From the NCBI RefSeq assembly GCF_052045245.1, contig NZ_JBQEON010000011.1:1-64000 (forward strand): DNA of 64,000 nucleotides. The letters run 5' to 3'. Under the pieces are notes generated by a model, which worked only from the letters and a program-made list of their open reading frames with translations, searched no databases and was not told the origin of the DNA. Source of the DNA: Burkholderia sp052045245. GTDB taxonomy: Bacteria > Pseudomonadota > Gammaproteobacteria > Burkholderiales > Burkholderiaceae. Of the stretch, positions 25,454 through 34,470 are shown piece by piece. The translations under genes and the position numbers were made by a program. Position 1 is the first letter of the stretch. Every line of letters begins with the position of its first letter.

Positions 25454-26230
25454 TCAACCCGTATCGCCCCCCGCGACCGGCAGCACCGTGCCGGTGATGT
25501 AACTCGCTTCATCCGACGCGAGGAACAGGATCGGCGCGATCTGTTCGTCGAGGCTGCCGTAGCGCTTGAAGTACGTCGAGTCGGTCACTTGCCGCACCGC
25601 CTCGGCCATCCACGCCTGTTCCTGCGCGTTGTCGCCGGCCGCATTGCGCGGCACGCGGCGCGGCGGCGCCGTGGTGCCGCCCGGCGCGGTCGCGACCACG
25701 CGGATGTTGTGCGCCGCGTACTCCATCGCGAGCGCCGCCGTCAGCGCATTGACGCCGCCTTTCGCCGCCGAATACGGCACGCGGCGAATCCCGCGCGTCG
25801 CGTTCGACGACACGTTGACGATCGTGCCGCCGCCCGCGGCCAGCAGGTGCGGCAGCACCGCGTGACAGCTGTAGAGCGTCGGCATCAGCGAGCGGCGGAT
25901 TTCCGCGTCGATCTGCTCGGGTTCGAACTCGGCGAACGGCCGCATGCGGATCGCGCCGCCGACGCCGTTGATCAGCACGTCGATCCGGCCGAACGTCGCG
26001 ACCGCGCACGCCATCGCCGCGCGCGCGCCGTCGTAGGTCTCGAGATCGGCGACGAAGCCCGCCGTGTTGCCGCCCGGCGCTTCGGCGGCCACCTCGGCCA
26101 CGAACGCCGCGCGATCGACGAACAGCACCTTGCCGCCCTCGGCCGCCGCGCGCAGCGCGACGCCGCGACCGATGCCCTGCGCCGCGCCGGTGACGACGAC
26201 GACCTTTCCGGAGAATCGTTGCATGGTCAT
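25454..26230 (-). CDS. benD: Benzoate diol dehydrogenase BenD (1,6-dihydroxycyclohexa-2,4-diene-1-carboxylate dehydrogenase)
   Basis: BenD oxidises and decarboxylates the cis-diol made by BenABC, giving catechol and NADH. The 258-residue SDR has the TGAAQGIGRGVA nucleotide loop, INGVGG, catalytic Ser in NVSSNATRG and YSAAKGG. The start at 26230 forms an ATGA overlap with the benC stop; the inner ATG at 26224 is the alternative. It is the last of four ben genes in the order benA-benB-benC-benD, which supports the assignment beyond the general SDR fold. Confidence 0.9.
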   Translation of the reverse strand: MTMQRFSGKVVVVTGAAQGIGRGVALRAAAEGGKVLFVDRAAFVAEVAAEAPGGNTAGFVADLETYDGARAAMACAVATFGRIDVLINGVGGAIRMRPFAEFEPEQIDAEIRRSLMPTLYSCHAVLPHLLAAGGGTIVNVSSNATRGIRRVPYSAAKGGVNALTAALAMEYAAHNIRVVATAPGGTTAPPRRVPRNAAGDNAQEQAWMAEAVRQVTDSTYFKRYGSLDEQIAPILFLASDEASYITGTVLPVAGGDTG

Positions 26231-27249
26231 GCCGCCTTTGCCGTCACGTTCGGCGTGAACTTCTCGTAGTGGAAGCTGTTGGGCTTCACGCCCTCGTCGT
26301 CGAAGTACTGGCGTACCGCGTCGACCATCGGCGGCGGGCCGCACAGATACACATCCACGTCGCCGTCGTTCAGCGCGTCGGCCGGAATGTGCTGCGTGAC
26401 CCAGCCCTTGCGTGCGTGGCTCGACGCCGCATCGGCGACGACGGTCGCGTAGCTGAAATTCGGCAGCTTCGCGGCATACGCGTCGATCGCGTCGACCAGC
26501 ACCAGGTCGAGATCGCGCGTGACGCCATAGATGAGGTGCACCTTCTGCTGCGAGCCGCTGCGCGCCAGCACCTCGAGCATCGACAAAAACGGCGCGAGGC
26601 CCGTGCCGCCCGCGAGAAACAGCAGCGGCCGCGCGACGTCGCGCAGGTAGAAGCTGCCCAGCGGCCCGTTCAGTTCGAGCGTGTCGCCGGCTTTCGCCGA
26701 TTCGAGCCACGTGCTCATCACGCCGCCCGGAATTTTCTTGATCAGGAAGCCGACCTTCGTGTCGCCCGGCGCGGACGAGAACGAATACGACCGGTGCTGG
26801 CCGCTGCCCGGCACGCCGATGTTCACGTACTGGCCCGGCAGGAACACCGGTGCGGCCGCGCCGACGTCGAGCTCGAGCACGATCGCCGCGTCGTTGTGCG
26901 GCTCGACCTTCGTCACGGTCGCGGCAAACGCGGCGTGACCGGTCTTGCACGCGACCGACGACGTCGGCACCGCGATCACGCAGTCGCTCTCCGGCACCAT
27001 CTGGCACGTCAGCACGAGGCCGCCTTCCTTCTCATCCTCGGTCAGCGCATCGTCGATGTAGTCGTCGCCGAGATCGTAGCTGCCGCTTTCCGCGCGGCAC
27101 TTGCAAGTGCCGCACACGCCGTCGGAGCAGTCCATCGGCAGGTTGATCTTTGCGCGGAACGCGGCGTCGAGCACCTTCTCGCCGGCCTTGCAGTCGATGA
27201 AGCGGGTGACCCCGTCCTCGAAGTTCAGTGCAATCTTGTAGGTGGACAT
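26227..27249 (-). CDS. benC: Benzoate 1,2-dioxygenase electron transfer component BenC
   Basis: BenC passes electrons from NADH to the BenAB oxygenase. The 340-residue protein has an N-terminal plant-type [2Fe-2S] domain (CSDGVCGTCKC, with the fourth Cys in LTCQM), then an FAD domain (RSYSFSSAPGD) and an NAD(H) domain (LFLAGGTGLAPFLSML, YLCGPPPMV). This order, ferredoxin first and then reductase, is that of BenC/XylZ. The start at 27249 is 39 bp after benB. Confidence 0.95.
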   Translation of the reverse strand: MSTYKIALNFEDGVTRFIDCKAGEKVLDAAFRAKINLPMDCSDGVCGTCKCRAESGSYDLGDDYIDDALTEDEKEGGLVLTCQMVPESDCVIAVPTSSVACKTGHAAFAATVTKVEPHNDAAIVLELDVGAAAPVFLPGQYVNIGVPGSGQHRSYSFSSAPGDTKVGFLIKKIPGGVMSTWLESAKAGDTLELNGPLGSFYLRDVARPLLFLAGGTGLAPFLSMLEVLARSGSQQKVHLIYGVTRDLDLVLVDAIDAYAAKLPNFSYATVVADAASSHARKGWVTQHIPADALNDGDVDVYLCGPPPMVDAVRQYFDDEGVKPNSFHYEKFTPNVTAKAA

Positions 27250-27288
27250 GACCTCGTCTCCCTGTGTTACGTGTCGAAACAAGCGGCG

Positions 27289-27777
27289 TCAGACGTGATA
27301 GACGTCGAGCACCTGCCGGATGTAGTCGTTCTTCAGCACGATCTTCTTGTGCGAGATCAGCAGCGCATCGCCCACCTGGCGCAGCGTGACGAACATCGTG
27401 CCGAAGTGGTGATCGGTCACGCGGTAGCGGTGGGCCAGCGTGTCGAAGTTGTAGCGCACGTCCACCTCGCCGTCGCGCTCGGCCAGCACCTCGACGTTCG
27501 TCACGTTGTGGCTGGTGCGCGGCTCGGGCGTCGACGCGCCGCTGCGCTCGGTCTTGATCCGGAACACGCGATCCTCGAGGCCGCCGCGATCCGCGTAGTA
27601 CATCAGCGAGATCTGGCTTTGCGGATCGTCGGTCGGCCGGTCATCGTCGTCCCACGCGGGCATCCAGTACGTGACGTCCTCGGTGTAGCAGGTCAGCCAC
27701 GCGTCCCACTCGCGATCGTCGAGCAGGCGCGCTTCGCGATACAGCGCCGCGCAGATGGTCCGGTAATCGATGTTCAT
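27289..27777 (-). CDS. benB: Benzoate 1,2-dioxygenase small subunit BenB
   Basis: The 162-residue beta subunit of the ring-hydroxylating oxygenase has a cone-like NTF2 fold with a structural role in the alpha3beta3 hexamer. Landmarks are EARLLDDREWDAWLTCYTED, YWMPAWDDD and TSHNVTNVEV, typical of BenB/XylY. Its ATG overlaps the benA stop (ATGA), so the subunits are translated together. Confidence 0.94.
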   Translation of the reverse strand: MNIDYRTICAALYREARLLDDREWDAWLTCYTEDVTYWMPAWDDDDRPTDDPQSQISLMYYADRGGLEDRVFRIKTERSGASTPEPRTSHNVTNVEVLAERDGEVDVRYNFDTLAHRYRVTDHHFGTMFVTLRQVGDALLISHKKIVLKNDYIRQVLDVYHV

Positions 27778-29132
27778 GCTGCCACCTCCCCGCGTTCCTG
27801 CTTCAGCGCATCGCGCATCACGTTCACCCAGTGTTCGTGCTGGCACACGAACAGCCCTTCGTCCTCGCTGCGCTCGCCCGAAATGCGCGGGTTCAGCCCC
27901 ATCTTCCTCGCGTTCTCGTCCGGCCCGTGCACCCACAGCGGCGCGCCGCGCGACAGGTCGTTCCACATCGCCGTGATGCCCGCGTAGCCGGCCTGGCACG
28001 CGCGGAACTCCTCGAGATCGTCGGCCGTGCCCATCCCGGTCACGTTGAAGAAATCCTCGTACTGGCGAATCCGCGTCGTGCGGTCGGCTTCGCTCTCGCC
28101 CTTCGGCGCGAAGCAGAAGATGCTGACTTCGGTCTTGTCGACGCCGAGCGGACGCACCACGCGGATCTGCGTGCTGAACTGGTCCATCAGGAACACGTTC
28201 GGGTACACGCACAGGTTGCGCGTCTGGTTCACGATGAAGTCGGCCTGCACTTCGCCCACGCGCGCCTTGATCTCGTCACGGTGCTGGTACACGGGCCGCA
28301 CTTCGGGGTTCATCGTCTTCGTCCACAGCAGGATGTGGCCGTTGTCGAAGCCGTACACGCCCGCGACCGACTTGCTCCAGCTGTTCGCATCGACGGCCTT
28401 GGTGCCGTCTTCCTTGCGGCGGCCCATCGTCGCCGCGTAGTTCCAGTGCACGGTGCTCACGTGATAGCCGTCGCAACCGTTCTCCATCTGCATCTTCCAG
28501 TTGCCTTCGTAGATGTAGGAGGAGTTGCCGCGCAGCACTTCGAGACCGTTCGGCGCCTGGTCGACGATCTGGTCGATGATCACGCGCGCCTCGCCGAGGT
28601 AGTCCTCGAGCGGCAGCACGTCGTCGCTCAGGCTGCCGAACAGGAAGCCGCGATAGCTCTGGAAGCGCGCGACCTTCTTCAGGTCGTGCGAGCCGTGCGT
28701 GTTGAACTGCACCGGATACTCGGTGGTCTTCTCGTCCTTGACCTTCAGCAGCTTGCCGGTGTTCGAGAAGGTCCAGCCGTGGAACGGGCACGTGAAGCTG
28801 CCCTTGTTGCCGTGCTTGCGGCGGCACAGCATCGCGCCCTTGTGCGCGCAGGCGTTGATCACCGCGTGCAGCTCGCCGGTCTTGTCGCGCGTGATGACGA
28901 CCGGCTGGCGGCCGATCCACGTCGTGTAGTAATCGTTGTTGTTCGGGATCTGGCTCTCGTGCGCGAGGTACACCCAGTTGCGCTCGAAGATGTGCTTCAT
29001 CTCGAGCTCGTACAGCGCCTCGTTCGTGAAGATGTCGCGGCGGCAGCGGAAGATGCCGGCCTCCTTGTCATCCTGCACGGCGGTGGCGAGCAGATGGTCC
29101 AGTTCGGTGGTGGGGTCGATCGTGGCGGACAT
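27774..29132 (-). CDS. benA: Benzoate 1,2-dioxygenase large subunit BenA
   Basis: BenA is the catalytic Rieske oxygenase that adds O2 to benzoate to give the cis-1,2-diol. The 452-residue protein has the Rieske [2Fe-2S] motif (CAHKGAMLC with the second half CPFHGW) at about residues 95-120 and the mononuclear iron site beginning DGYHVSTVHW. The ATG at 29132 follows AGGAGG; the upstream in-frame start at 29171 is not needed. It follows catA by 117 bp, so either a ben-specific promoter sits there or the cat transcript reads through. Confidence 0.95.
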   Translation of the reverse strand: MSATIDPTTELDHLLATAVQDDKEAGIFRCRRDIFTNEALYELEMKHIFERNWVYLAHESQIPNNNDYYTTWIGRQPVVITRDKTGELHAVINACAHKGAMLCRRKHGNKGSFTCPFHGWTFSNTGKLLKVKDEKTTEYPVQFNTHGSHDLKKVARFQSYRGFLFGSLSDDVLPLEDYLGEARVIIDQIVDQAPNGLEVLRGNSSYIYEGNWKMQMENGCDGYHVSTVHWNYAATMGRRKEDGTKAVDANSWSKSVAGVYGFDNGHILLWTKTMNPEVRPVYQHRDEIKARVGEVQADFIVNQTRNLCVYPNVFLMDQFSTQIRVVRPLGVDKTEVSIFCFAPKGESEADRTTRIRQYEDFFNVTGMGTADDLEEFRACQAGYAGITAMWNDLSRGAPLWVHGPDENARKMGLNPRISGERSEDEGLFVCQHEHWVNVMRDALKQERGEVAA

Positions 29133-29249
29133 GTTGGTTCCTCCTGTGCGCGTGCCGGGTCCTGCAAGCACGCTCGCATCGGTGTCGATTGAATCTCGCG
29201 GAGACCCGGCCGGCGGCGGCGCCTGCGCGCCGCCGTGCCGTCGGGCCGG

Positions 29250-30185
29250 TTATGCCGTGGCGGAAGCGCGCAGGCGTTCGACGATCTGGTTGTCCTTGCC
29301 CTCGACGCGCGGCGTCAGGACGAAGTTGAACTCGATGTCCTGGTACGCGTCGGCCTTCATGCCGAGCGCGGTGCCGCCGGTTTTGGCGGTGACGGGCGGA
29401 ATCAGCGCCTCGCGCGTCGCATACGCGAAGTCGTCCCAGATCAGCGGATCGCCGTCGATGTTGAACTGCGTCGTCAGCTTGCGGTGGCCGTCGCTCGTCA
29501 CGAAGAAGTGCACGTGTGCCGGGCGGTTGCCGTGACGGCCGAGGCGGTCGAGCAGTTGCTGCGTCGCGCCCTGCGGCGGGCAACCGTAGCCGACCGGCAT
29601 CAGCGTGCGGAATTCGTACGAGCCGTCCGCGCGCGTCTTCACCGCGCCGCGCAGGTTGAAATCGCTCTGCTTGCCGGTCGGGTCGAAGTGCGAATAGAAG
29701 CCGTGCGAGTTCGCGTGCCAGCATTCGACCAGCGCGCCGGCCACCGGCTTGCCGTCGAGCCCCTTGACCGTGCCGTGGATCACGAGCGGGCCCGCGCCTT
29801 CGTCCGCGTCGAGGTCGATCTTCGCGACGCCGTCGCGCACCGGCGCGCCGGCGACGTACAGCGGGCCTTCGATCGTGCGCGGCGTGCCGCCGTCGAGGCC
29901 GAGCGCCTCGTCCTCGGCGTCCATCCGGATGTCGAGATACTTCTCGAGGCCGAGGCCGGCCGCGAGCAGCGCGGCTTCGCCGTCCTGGCCGAGCTTGTTC
30001 AGGTAGTTCACGCCGGCCCACACTTCGTCGGGCGTGATGTCGAGATCGTCGATCGCCTTGAACAGGTCGCCGAGCAACCGCTGGACGATCTGCTGCGTGC
30101 GTGCGTTGCCGACGTTCGCGCCCGCGTTCGACGCGGCCTTCAGCAGGTCCTGCACTTCCTTCGTATCGAAAACTTTGACGCTCAT
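29250..30185 (-). CDS. catA: Catechol 1,2-dioxygenase CatA
   Basis: CatA opens catechol between the hydroxyls to cis,cis-muconate using Fe(III). The 311-residue protein has the N-terminal dimerisation helices with lipid tunnel, and the intradiol core with GPLYVAGAP, DFNLRGAVKTRADGSYEF (Tyr ligand region near MPVGYG) and the ligand pair in RPAHVHFFV. The ATG at 30185 follows a GGAGA site. It sits between catC and benA, so benzoate dioxygenation and ring cleavage are co-encoded. Confidence 0.95.
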   Translation of the reverse strand: MSVKVFDTKEVQDLLKAASNAGANVGNARTQQIVQRLLGDLFKAIDDLDITPDEVWAGVNYLNKLGQDGEAALLAAGLGLEKYLDIRMDAEDEALGLDGGTPRTIEGPLYVAGAPVRDGVAKIDLDADEGAGPLVIHGTVKGLDGKPVAGALVECWHANSHGFYSHFDPTGKQSDFNLRGAVKTRADGSYEFRTLMPVGYGCPPQGATQQLLDRLGRHGNRPAHVHFFVTSDGHRKLTTQFNIDGDPLIWDDFAYATREALIPPVTAKTGGTALGMKADAYQDIEFNFVLTPRVEGKDNQIVERLRASATA

Positions 30186-30259
30186 GATGGTGTCTCCACG
30201 TGTATTGGGGGAATGGTGACCCGGGGTGCGCGCTGCCGGAGCAGCGGCGACTCCGTGGC

Positions 30260-30550
30260 TCAAACGTCGCCGTCGTGAATCGACGACGGGTGGCGACACA
30301 ACGGCGTCACCGAAATCTTCATGTACGGGAACAGCGGCAGGCCGGTCAGGATCTCGTGCAGCTCGGCATTGCCCGCTACGTCGAACACGCTGTAGTTCGC
30401 GTATTCGCCGGCGATGCGCCAGATGTGGCGCCACTTGCCGCTGCGCTGCAGGTCCTGCGAATACGCCTTCTCGCGGGCCTTGATTTCGTCGGCCACCGCG
30501 GCCGGCAGGTCGGCCGGGATGTTGACGTCCATGCGTACGTGGAAAAGCAT
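30260..30550 (-). CDS. catC: Muconolactone delta-isomerase CatC
   Basis: CatC shifts the double bond of muconolactone to give 3-oxoadipate enol-lactone. The 96-residue protein matches the family's usual length and signature: MLFHVRMDVNIPADL, AREKAYSQDLQRSGKWRHIWRIAGEYAN and HEILTGLPLFPYM. It forms a decamer in known members. It lies 24 bp after catB and 74 bp before catA. Confidence 0.95.
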   Translation of the reverse strand: MLFHVRMDVNIPADLPAAVADEIKAREKAYSQDLQRSGKWRHIWRIAGEYANYSVFDVAGNAELHEILTGLPLFPYMKISVTPLCRHPSSIHDGDV

Positions 30551-30574
30551 CGTGATGTCCTGATACGTATTCGG

Positions 30575-31738
30575 TTAGCGGGAGACTTTCGTCAGCCCGT
30601 CGCGGGTGAAGCGCGCGATCTTCGCTTCGTCGAGTTCGATGCCGAGGCCCGGGCCGCTCGGCACGGTCAGTTCGAAATCGCTGTAGTCGAGCGGGGTCGC
30701 GAGGATTTCCTCGGTGATCAGGAGCGGTCCGAACAGTTCGGTGCCCCACTGCAGGTTCGCGAAGCTTGCGAACAGATGCGCGGACGCCACCGTGCTGAAC
30801 GCGCCTTCGAGCATCGTGCCGCCGTACAGCTCGATGCCGGCCGCATCCGCGATCGCCGCGACGCGCTGCGCGGCAAAGAGGCCGCCGCTCTGCTCGATCT
30901 TGATCGCGAACACATCCGCGCCGTGCTGCTTCGCGATCTCGAACGCGCTGTCCGGGCCCTGCAGGATTTCGTCGGCCATCAGCGCGACCGGGAAGCGGCG
31001 CATCAGCCGCGCGAGCGCCGCGGCCGACGCAACCGGCTGCTCAACCAGTTCGCAACCGGCATCGGCCAGCGCCGGAATCGCGCGCGCGGCCTGCGTTTCG
31101 CTCCACGCCATGTTCACGTCGACGCGCACCGACGCGCGCTCGCCCACCGCCCGCTTGATCTCGGCCACATGCTTGATGTCCGCGTCGAGCGCCTTCGCGC
31201 CGATCTTCAGCTTGAACACGTTGTGGCGGCGCAGGTCGAGCATGCGCTCGGCTTCGGCGATATCGGTCGCGGTGTTGCCCGAGGCGAGCGTCCACGCGAC
31301 CGGCAGGCGATCGCGCCGGCGGCCGCCGAGCAGTTCGCTGACCGGCACGCCGAGACGCTTGCCGTGCGCGTCGAGCAGCGCGGTTTCGAGTGCGCTCTTC
31401 GCGAAGTGATTGACCTTCGCGAGCTTGCCGAGGAACGCCATCAGCGCCTGGATGCGCGTCGCGTCGTGGCCGATGATCGCCGGGGCGAGATACGCGTCGA
31501 TCGCGAGCTTCATCGCTTCGGGGCTTTCCGGGCCGTAGGCCATCCCGGCGATCGTCGTGCCTTCGCCGAGGCCCGTCACGCCGTCGCTGCAAGTCACCTT
31601 CACCAGCATCAGCGTCTGGCCGTGCATCGTGGCGACCGACAGCTTGTGCGGACGGATCGTCGGCAGGTCGACGAGGCGGGTTTCAATGCGTTCGATGGTG
31701 ATCGGGGACATGGGGCACGCTGCGTGTGGGGAGTTCAT
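30575..31738 (-). CDS. catB: Muconate cycloisomerase CatB
   Basis: CatB lactonises cis,cis-muconate to muconolactone. The enolase-superfamily protein shows FKLKIGAK (KxK base), VDVNMAW, EQPV and MADEILQGP metal ligands, and the second-side Lys in AIKIEQSGG. The frame from 31738 gives 387 residues; ATG 31711 would give 378 and begins closer to the family consensus, with no clear ribosome site at either. It is the first gene of catBCA and is preceded by a LysR-type ATAC-N7-GTAT site. No catR is in the window. Confidence 0.94.
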   Translation of the reverse strand: MNSPHAACPMSPITIERIETRLVDLPTIRPHKLSVATMHGQTLMLVKVTCSDGVTGLGEGTTIAGMAYGPESPEAMKLAIDAYLAPAIIGHDATRIQALMAFLGKLAKVNHFAKSALETALLDAHGKRLGVPVSELLGGRRRDRLPVAWTLASGNTATDIAEAERMLDLRRHNVFKLKIGAKALDADIKHVAEIKRAVGERASVRVDVNMAWSETQAARAIPALADAGCELVEQPVASAAALARLMRRFPVALMADEILQGPDSAFEIAKQHGADVFAIKIEQSGGLFAAQRVAAIADAAGIELYGGTMLEGAFSTVASAHLFASFANLQWGTELFGPLLITEEILATPLDYSDFELTVPSGPGLGIELDEAKIARFTRDGLTKVSR

Positions 31739-31798
31739 GGAACGGATTTATACGCGGCGGGGAAATGGGGCGTCCAATACTTTTGGGCGCGGTTTTTG

Positions 31799-31813
31799 AT
31801 ACCTGGCGGGTAT
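31799..31813 (-). promoter_or_regulatory. LysR-type (CatR/BenM) operator upstream of catB
   Basis: ATAC-CTGGCGG-GTAT is exactly the ATAC-N7-GTAT dyad bound by BenM/CatM and CatR regulators, within a perfect GATACC/GGTATC inverted repeat. It lies 61-75 bp from the catB ATG, the expected position for muconate-responsive activation. The regulator itself must be encoded elsewhere. Confidence 0.65.
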
Positions 31814-31850
31814 CGAAATCGGGCTCGTGGCCCGGAATATTGCGCTGCGC

Positions 31851-31875
31851 CATACCTATTTTGGTTAGGTGTATG
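31851..31875 (-). promoter_or_regulatory. Second imperfect palindrome upstream of catB
   Basis: CATACCTA and TAGGTGTATG face each other across 7 bases. It could be an auxiliary regulator site further upstream, but the arms differ by a one-base insertion. Confidence 0.3.
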
Positions 31876-32332
31876 GGCTGGGAGGCTTGCTGGAGCGCGG
31901 TTGCGGGTGGTCGGGTATCGCTTGGGAGGGGGTGCGATGCGGCTGCCTTCGGTCGCGGGGAATCCGGCTGAAGCCGGCGGTCTGCCGAGGGGGGATCAGG
32001 GTTTTCCTGAGGGCAATTCGGGCGGCAGTTCCTCTTCGGAACCGGTCGTTCGAACCGCCAGAACCCCAGCGTCGTCTCGGGGTCGACTGCTGTCGATACG
32101 CACTTGGGAAGCGGCAATTCATGCACAATGTCGAACCGTCGCCCTTTGGGCGGAAGTCGGCATTCAAACGGCGTGAGGTTCCGCGGACCAAGGCCGTTCG
32201 TTCATGCTTTCGCACGAACGGACTGCCCCAACCGGGCTGCGACCCAGCGACAGTGCGACCGCTTTTGCCGCCCGCTCCTCACGTGCGTGGGAACCGCGTA
32301 TCAGCCCTTCAACTCACGCGAACGTTCTTGTT

Positions 32333-32911
32333 ATGCCAGACGATTTCGAAGTTCACGGCCCGCACGATCATGCGGTGGAGCACCCTGCGGCGCATGAAGA
32401 AGACCACGGAGCGGCGCGCATCGCCGTGATGACTGCTGTCCTCGCCTGCGTCGGCGCGATTTCCGCCTACCAGAGCGGTGCGGACGAGAATTTCGCGTTG
32501 CTGCACAAGAACGAGGCCGCGATCCAGAAAACCGAGGCAGCTAACCTGTGGGCCTATTACCAGGCAAAGGGCGAGAAGCAGAATCTAGCCGAGCTCGGTG
32601 CGGCGTTGAGCCAGGACGCGTCGCCGCGAAGAAAGCGCTTCGAAGCAGACGCGGCGCGGTATCGCGAAGAGAAGGAGCCGATCCGCAAGCGCGCCGAAGC
32701 GCTCGAGCAAGAAGTCGTGAAGAGCAATGCTGCAAGCGAGGCGCGGCTACACCGGCACCATCGTTGGGCGCAGGCCACGACCATCATCCAGATCTCGATC
32801 GCGCTTGCTGCGATCACGATTCTCACGCGGCGCAAATGGATGCAACACCTGTCGATGGGCGCCGCCGCGATCGGCGTCGTGCTGACAGGGCTGGCGTTCT
32901 TCGGTGTGTAG
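32333..32911 (+). CDS. DUF4337-type inner-membrane protein
   Basis: The 192-residue protein has one N-terminal transmembrane helix (IAVMTAVLACVGAISAYQSG), a periplasmic or cytoplasmic coiled domain (residues about 55-140, KNEAAIQKTEAANLWAYYQA and RKRFEADAARYREEKEPI) and two C-terminal helices (TTIIQISIALAAITIL, GAAAIGVVLTGLAFFGV). This layout matches the DUF4337 family, whose function is unknown. The N-terminus is His-rich (HGPHDHAVEHPAAHEEDHG), which could bind metal. It stands alone, divergent from catB. Confidence 0.75.
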   Translation: MPDDFEVHGPHDHAVEHPAAHEEDHGAARIAVMTAVLACVGAISAYQSGADENFALLHKNEAAIQKTEAANLWAYYQAKGEKQNLAELGAALSQDASPRRKRFEADAARYREEKEPIRKRAEALEQEVVKSNAASEARLHRHHRWAQATTIIQISIALAAITILTRRKWMQHLSMGAAAIGVVLTGLAFFGV

Positions 32912-32959
32912 CGGCCCGGCGAGCGGGCGCTTGCCGGCCAGTTCCGGTCGTTCAGTCGG

Positions 32960-33265
32960 TCACCGGGGTGCCATCACGCGCAGCACCGGATGTCCCTCGA
33001 CGTCCTTCAGCGGGAAATAGGCGCGATGCGTTGCCGGGTCGACTCCAACCACATGCGCATTGGATCCAATCAGCCCTTCGCCGATCTTCGACACCGTTGA
33101 GGAGCGAACGGAAAACATCGACACGACGCCGGCTTCTCCAGCAACATAAAGCGTTCCCGGAGCGGGATCGAATGCGAGTACGTCGGGATCGTCACCGACG
33201 TCAAACGACTGGACGACCCGTCTCGTGAGCAGGTTCAACTCCAGAAGGCGGGCGTTGTCTTCGCA
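32960..33265 (-). pseudogene. C-terminal remnant of a YVTN-type beta-propeller protein
   Basis: About 100 codons encode the last blades of a YncE-like seven-bladed propeller: NARLLELNLLTRRVVQSF, GDDPDVLAFDPAPGTLYVAG, VVGVDPATHRAYFPL and a closing HPVLRVMAP. The rest of the gene is missing, and homology begins next to the chrA stop. No start codon with a ribosome site precedes it; the open frame continues antisense into chrA. It looks like a deletion scar formed when the chr genes were inserted or rearranged. Confidence 0.7.
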
Positions 33266-33285
33266 GGTGCGAGCACGCGCGTGCG

Positions 33286-34470
33286 TCAAATTGCGTGCGA
33301 GTGGATGAGCGGGTACACAGCAAGTCCGATCAGGGCAGCGGCGATGACGATGACCGGCTCCTGCAGCTTCTTGAAGCGCCACAGGAGAAGGAGGGTCGCG
33401 AGCGCGAGCAGAACCGTGGGCCCGTCGATGATCGAGCGCCGCGCGATCACGATCACCGAACCGGTAATCGCTCCGACCGCTGCCGCAGTGATACCGTCGA
33501 CGAACGCCTTGACGGCGGGCAGCTTGCCGTACTTCTTGAAGTACGGCGCCGGCAGCACCGTGAAGAGATAGCAAGGCAGGAAGGTGCCGAGCGCCGCCGC
33601 GCAGGCGCCCGTGAACCCCGCCACCAGATAGCCGATGAAGCCGACCGTGATCACGACGGGCCCGGGCGTAATCATCGCGACGGCCACGGCATCGACGAAC
33701 TGCTTGTCGTTGAGCCAGTGGTGCTCGGTGACCACGCCGCCGTAAAGGAACGGGACGATTGCGAGCCCGGAGCCGAATACGAAAGCGCCTGCCTTCGCGA
33801 AGAACAGGCCGATCTGACCGAGCACGGGCCAGTCGAGGCCACTGAGCACGCCGCTGGCGGCCGGCAACTGGACGGCTAGCGCTGCATTCAGTCCGCCCTT
33901 GCGCAACCATTTCGGCGGAGCAACGACGAACCAGTTGATGAGGCCGCCCGCAATGAACAGCCACGCGATCTCCGATTCGGTGACGACCGTCACCGCCGCG
34001 AGTGTCAGGTAAATCGCCCACAGGTGCCTGTTTTTGCCGATCGTCTTCGTGGTGAGCTTGTACGCGCTCATCGCGATGATCCCGACGACTGCGGCCCCCA
34101 CGCCATAGAAGGCCGCCTGCATCCATGACAGCCCGCCAAAGTGGGCGTAGGCCCAGCCAAGGCCCACCACCATCAGGAATGACGGCAGCACGAAGGCGAT
34201 GCCGGCGAGCGTTGCACCGACAACCCGATAGTGCACGTGGCCCATATAGATGCCGAGCTGTGCCGCGAGCGGCCCCGGCATCATCTGCGCGAGCGCCAGT
34301 CCTTCGCGGTAATCGGCCTCGCCGATCCATTTGCGCTGCTCGACGAGATCGCGATGCATATAGCCGACGAGCGCCACCGGTCCGCCGAACCCGAACGTGC
34401 CGAGGCGCAGCATGTAGAGAACAAGCTGGCCAAGCGTGTAGCCCGGCGATGTCGCCGTCGTGGCGCTCAT
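33286..34470 (-). CDS. chrA: Chromate transporter ChrA
   Basis: ChrA exports chromate from the cytoplasm using the proton motive force. The 394-residue protein is a full-length two-domain member (LCHR), with about ten transmembrane helices. Each half has the GFGG/FG-type motif and a PGP motif: FGFGGPVALVGYM with AQMMPGPLA, and FVFGSGLAIVPFL with MITPGPVVI. Its start overlaps the chrB stop (ATGA), so the two are coupled. Transcription follows from the chrB promoter. Confidence 0.93.
   Translation of the reverse strand: MSATTATSPGYTLGQLVLYMLRLGTFGFGGPVALVGYMHRDLVEQRKWIGEADYREGLALAQMMPGPLAAQLGIYMGHVHYRVVGATLAGIAFVLPSFLMVVGLGWAYAHFGGLSWMQAAFYGVGAAVVGIIAMSAYKLTTKTIGKNRHLWAIYLTLAAVTVVTESEIAWLFIAGGLINWFVVAPPKWLRKGGLNAALAVQLPAASGVLSGLDWPVLGQIGLFFAKAGAFVFGSGLAIVPFLYGGVVTEHHWLNDKQFVDAVAVAMITPGPVVITVGFIGYLVAGFTGACAAALGTFLPCYLFTVLPAPYFKKYGKLPAVKAFVDGITAAAVGAITGSVIVIARRSIIDGPTVLLALATLLLLWRFKKLQEPVIVIAAALIGLAVYPLIHSHAI

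Larger units (their letters stand above)
31739..32332. other. 594-bp intergenic region upstream of catB
   Basis: It contains the catB promoter region with a LysR-type site (31799-31813), a second imperfect palindrome (31851-31875) and a hairpin (32194-32221, arms CCGTTCGT and ACGAACGG). No recognisable gene is present, although the divergent regulator usually found next to catB would be expected here. Confidence 0.55.
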
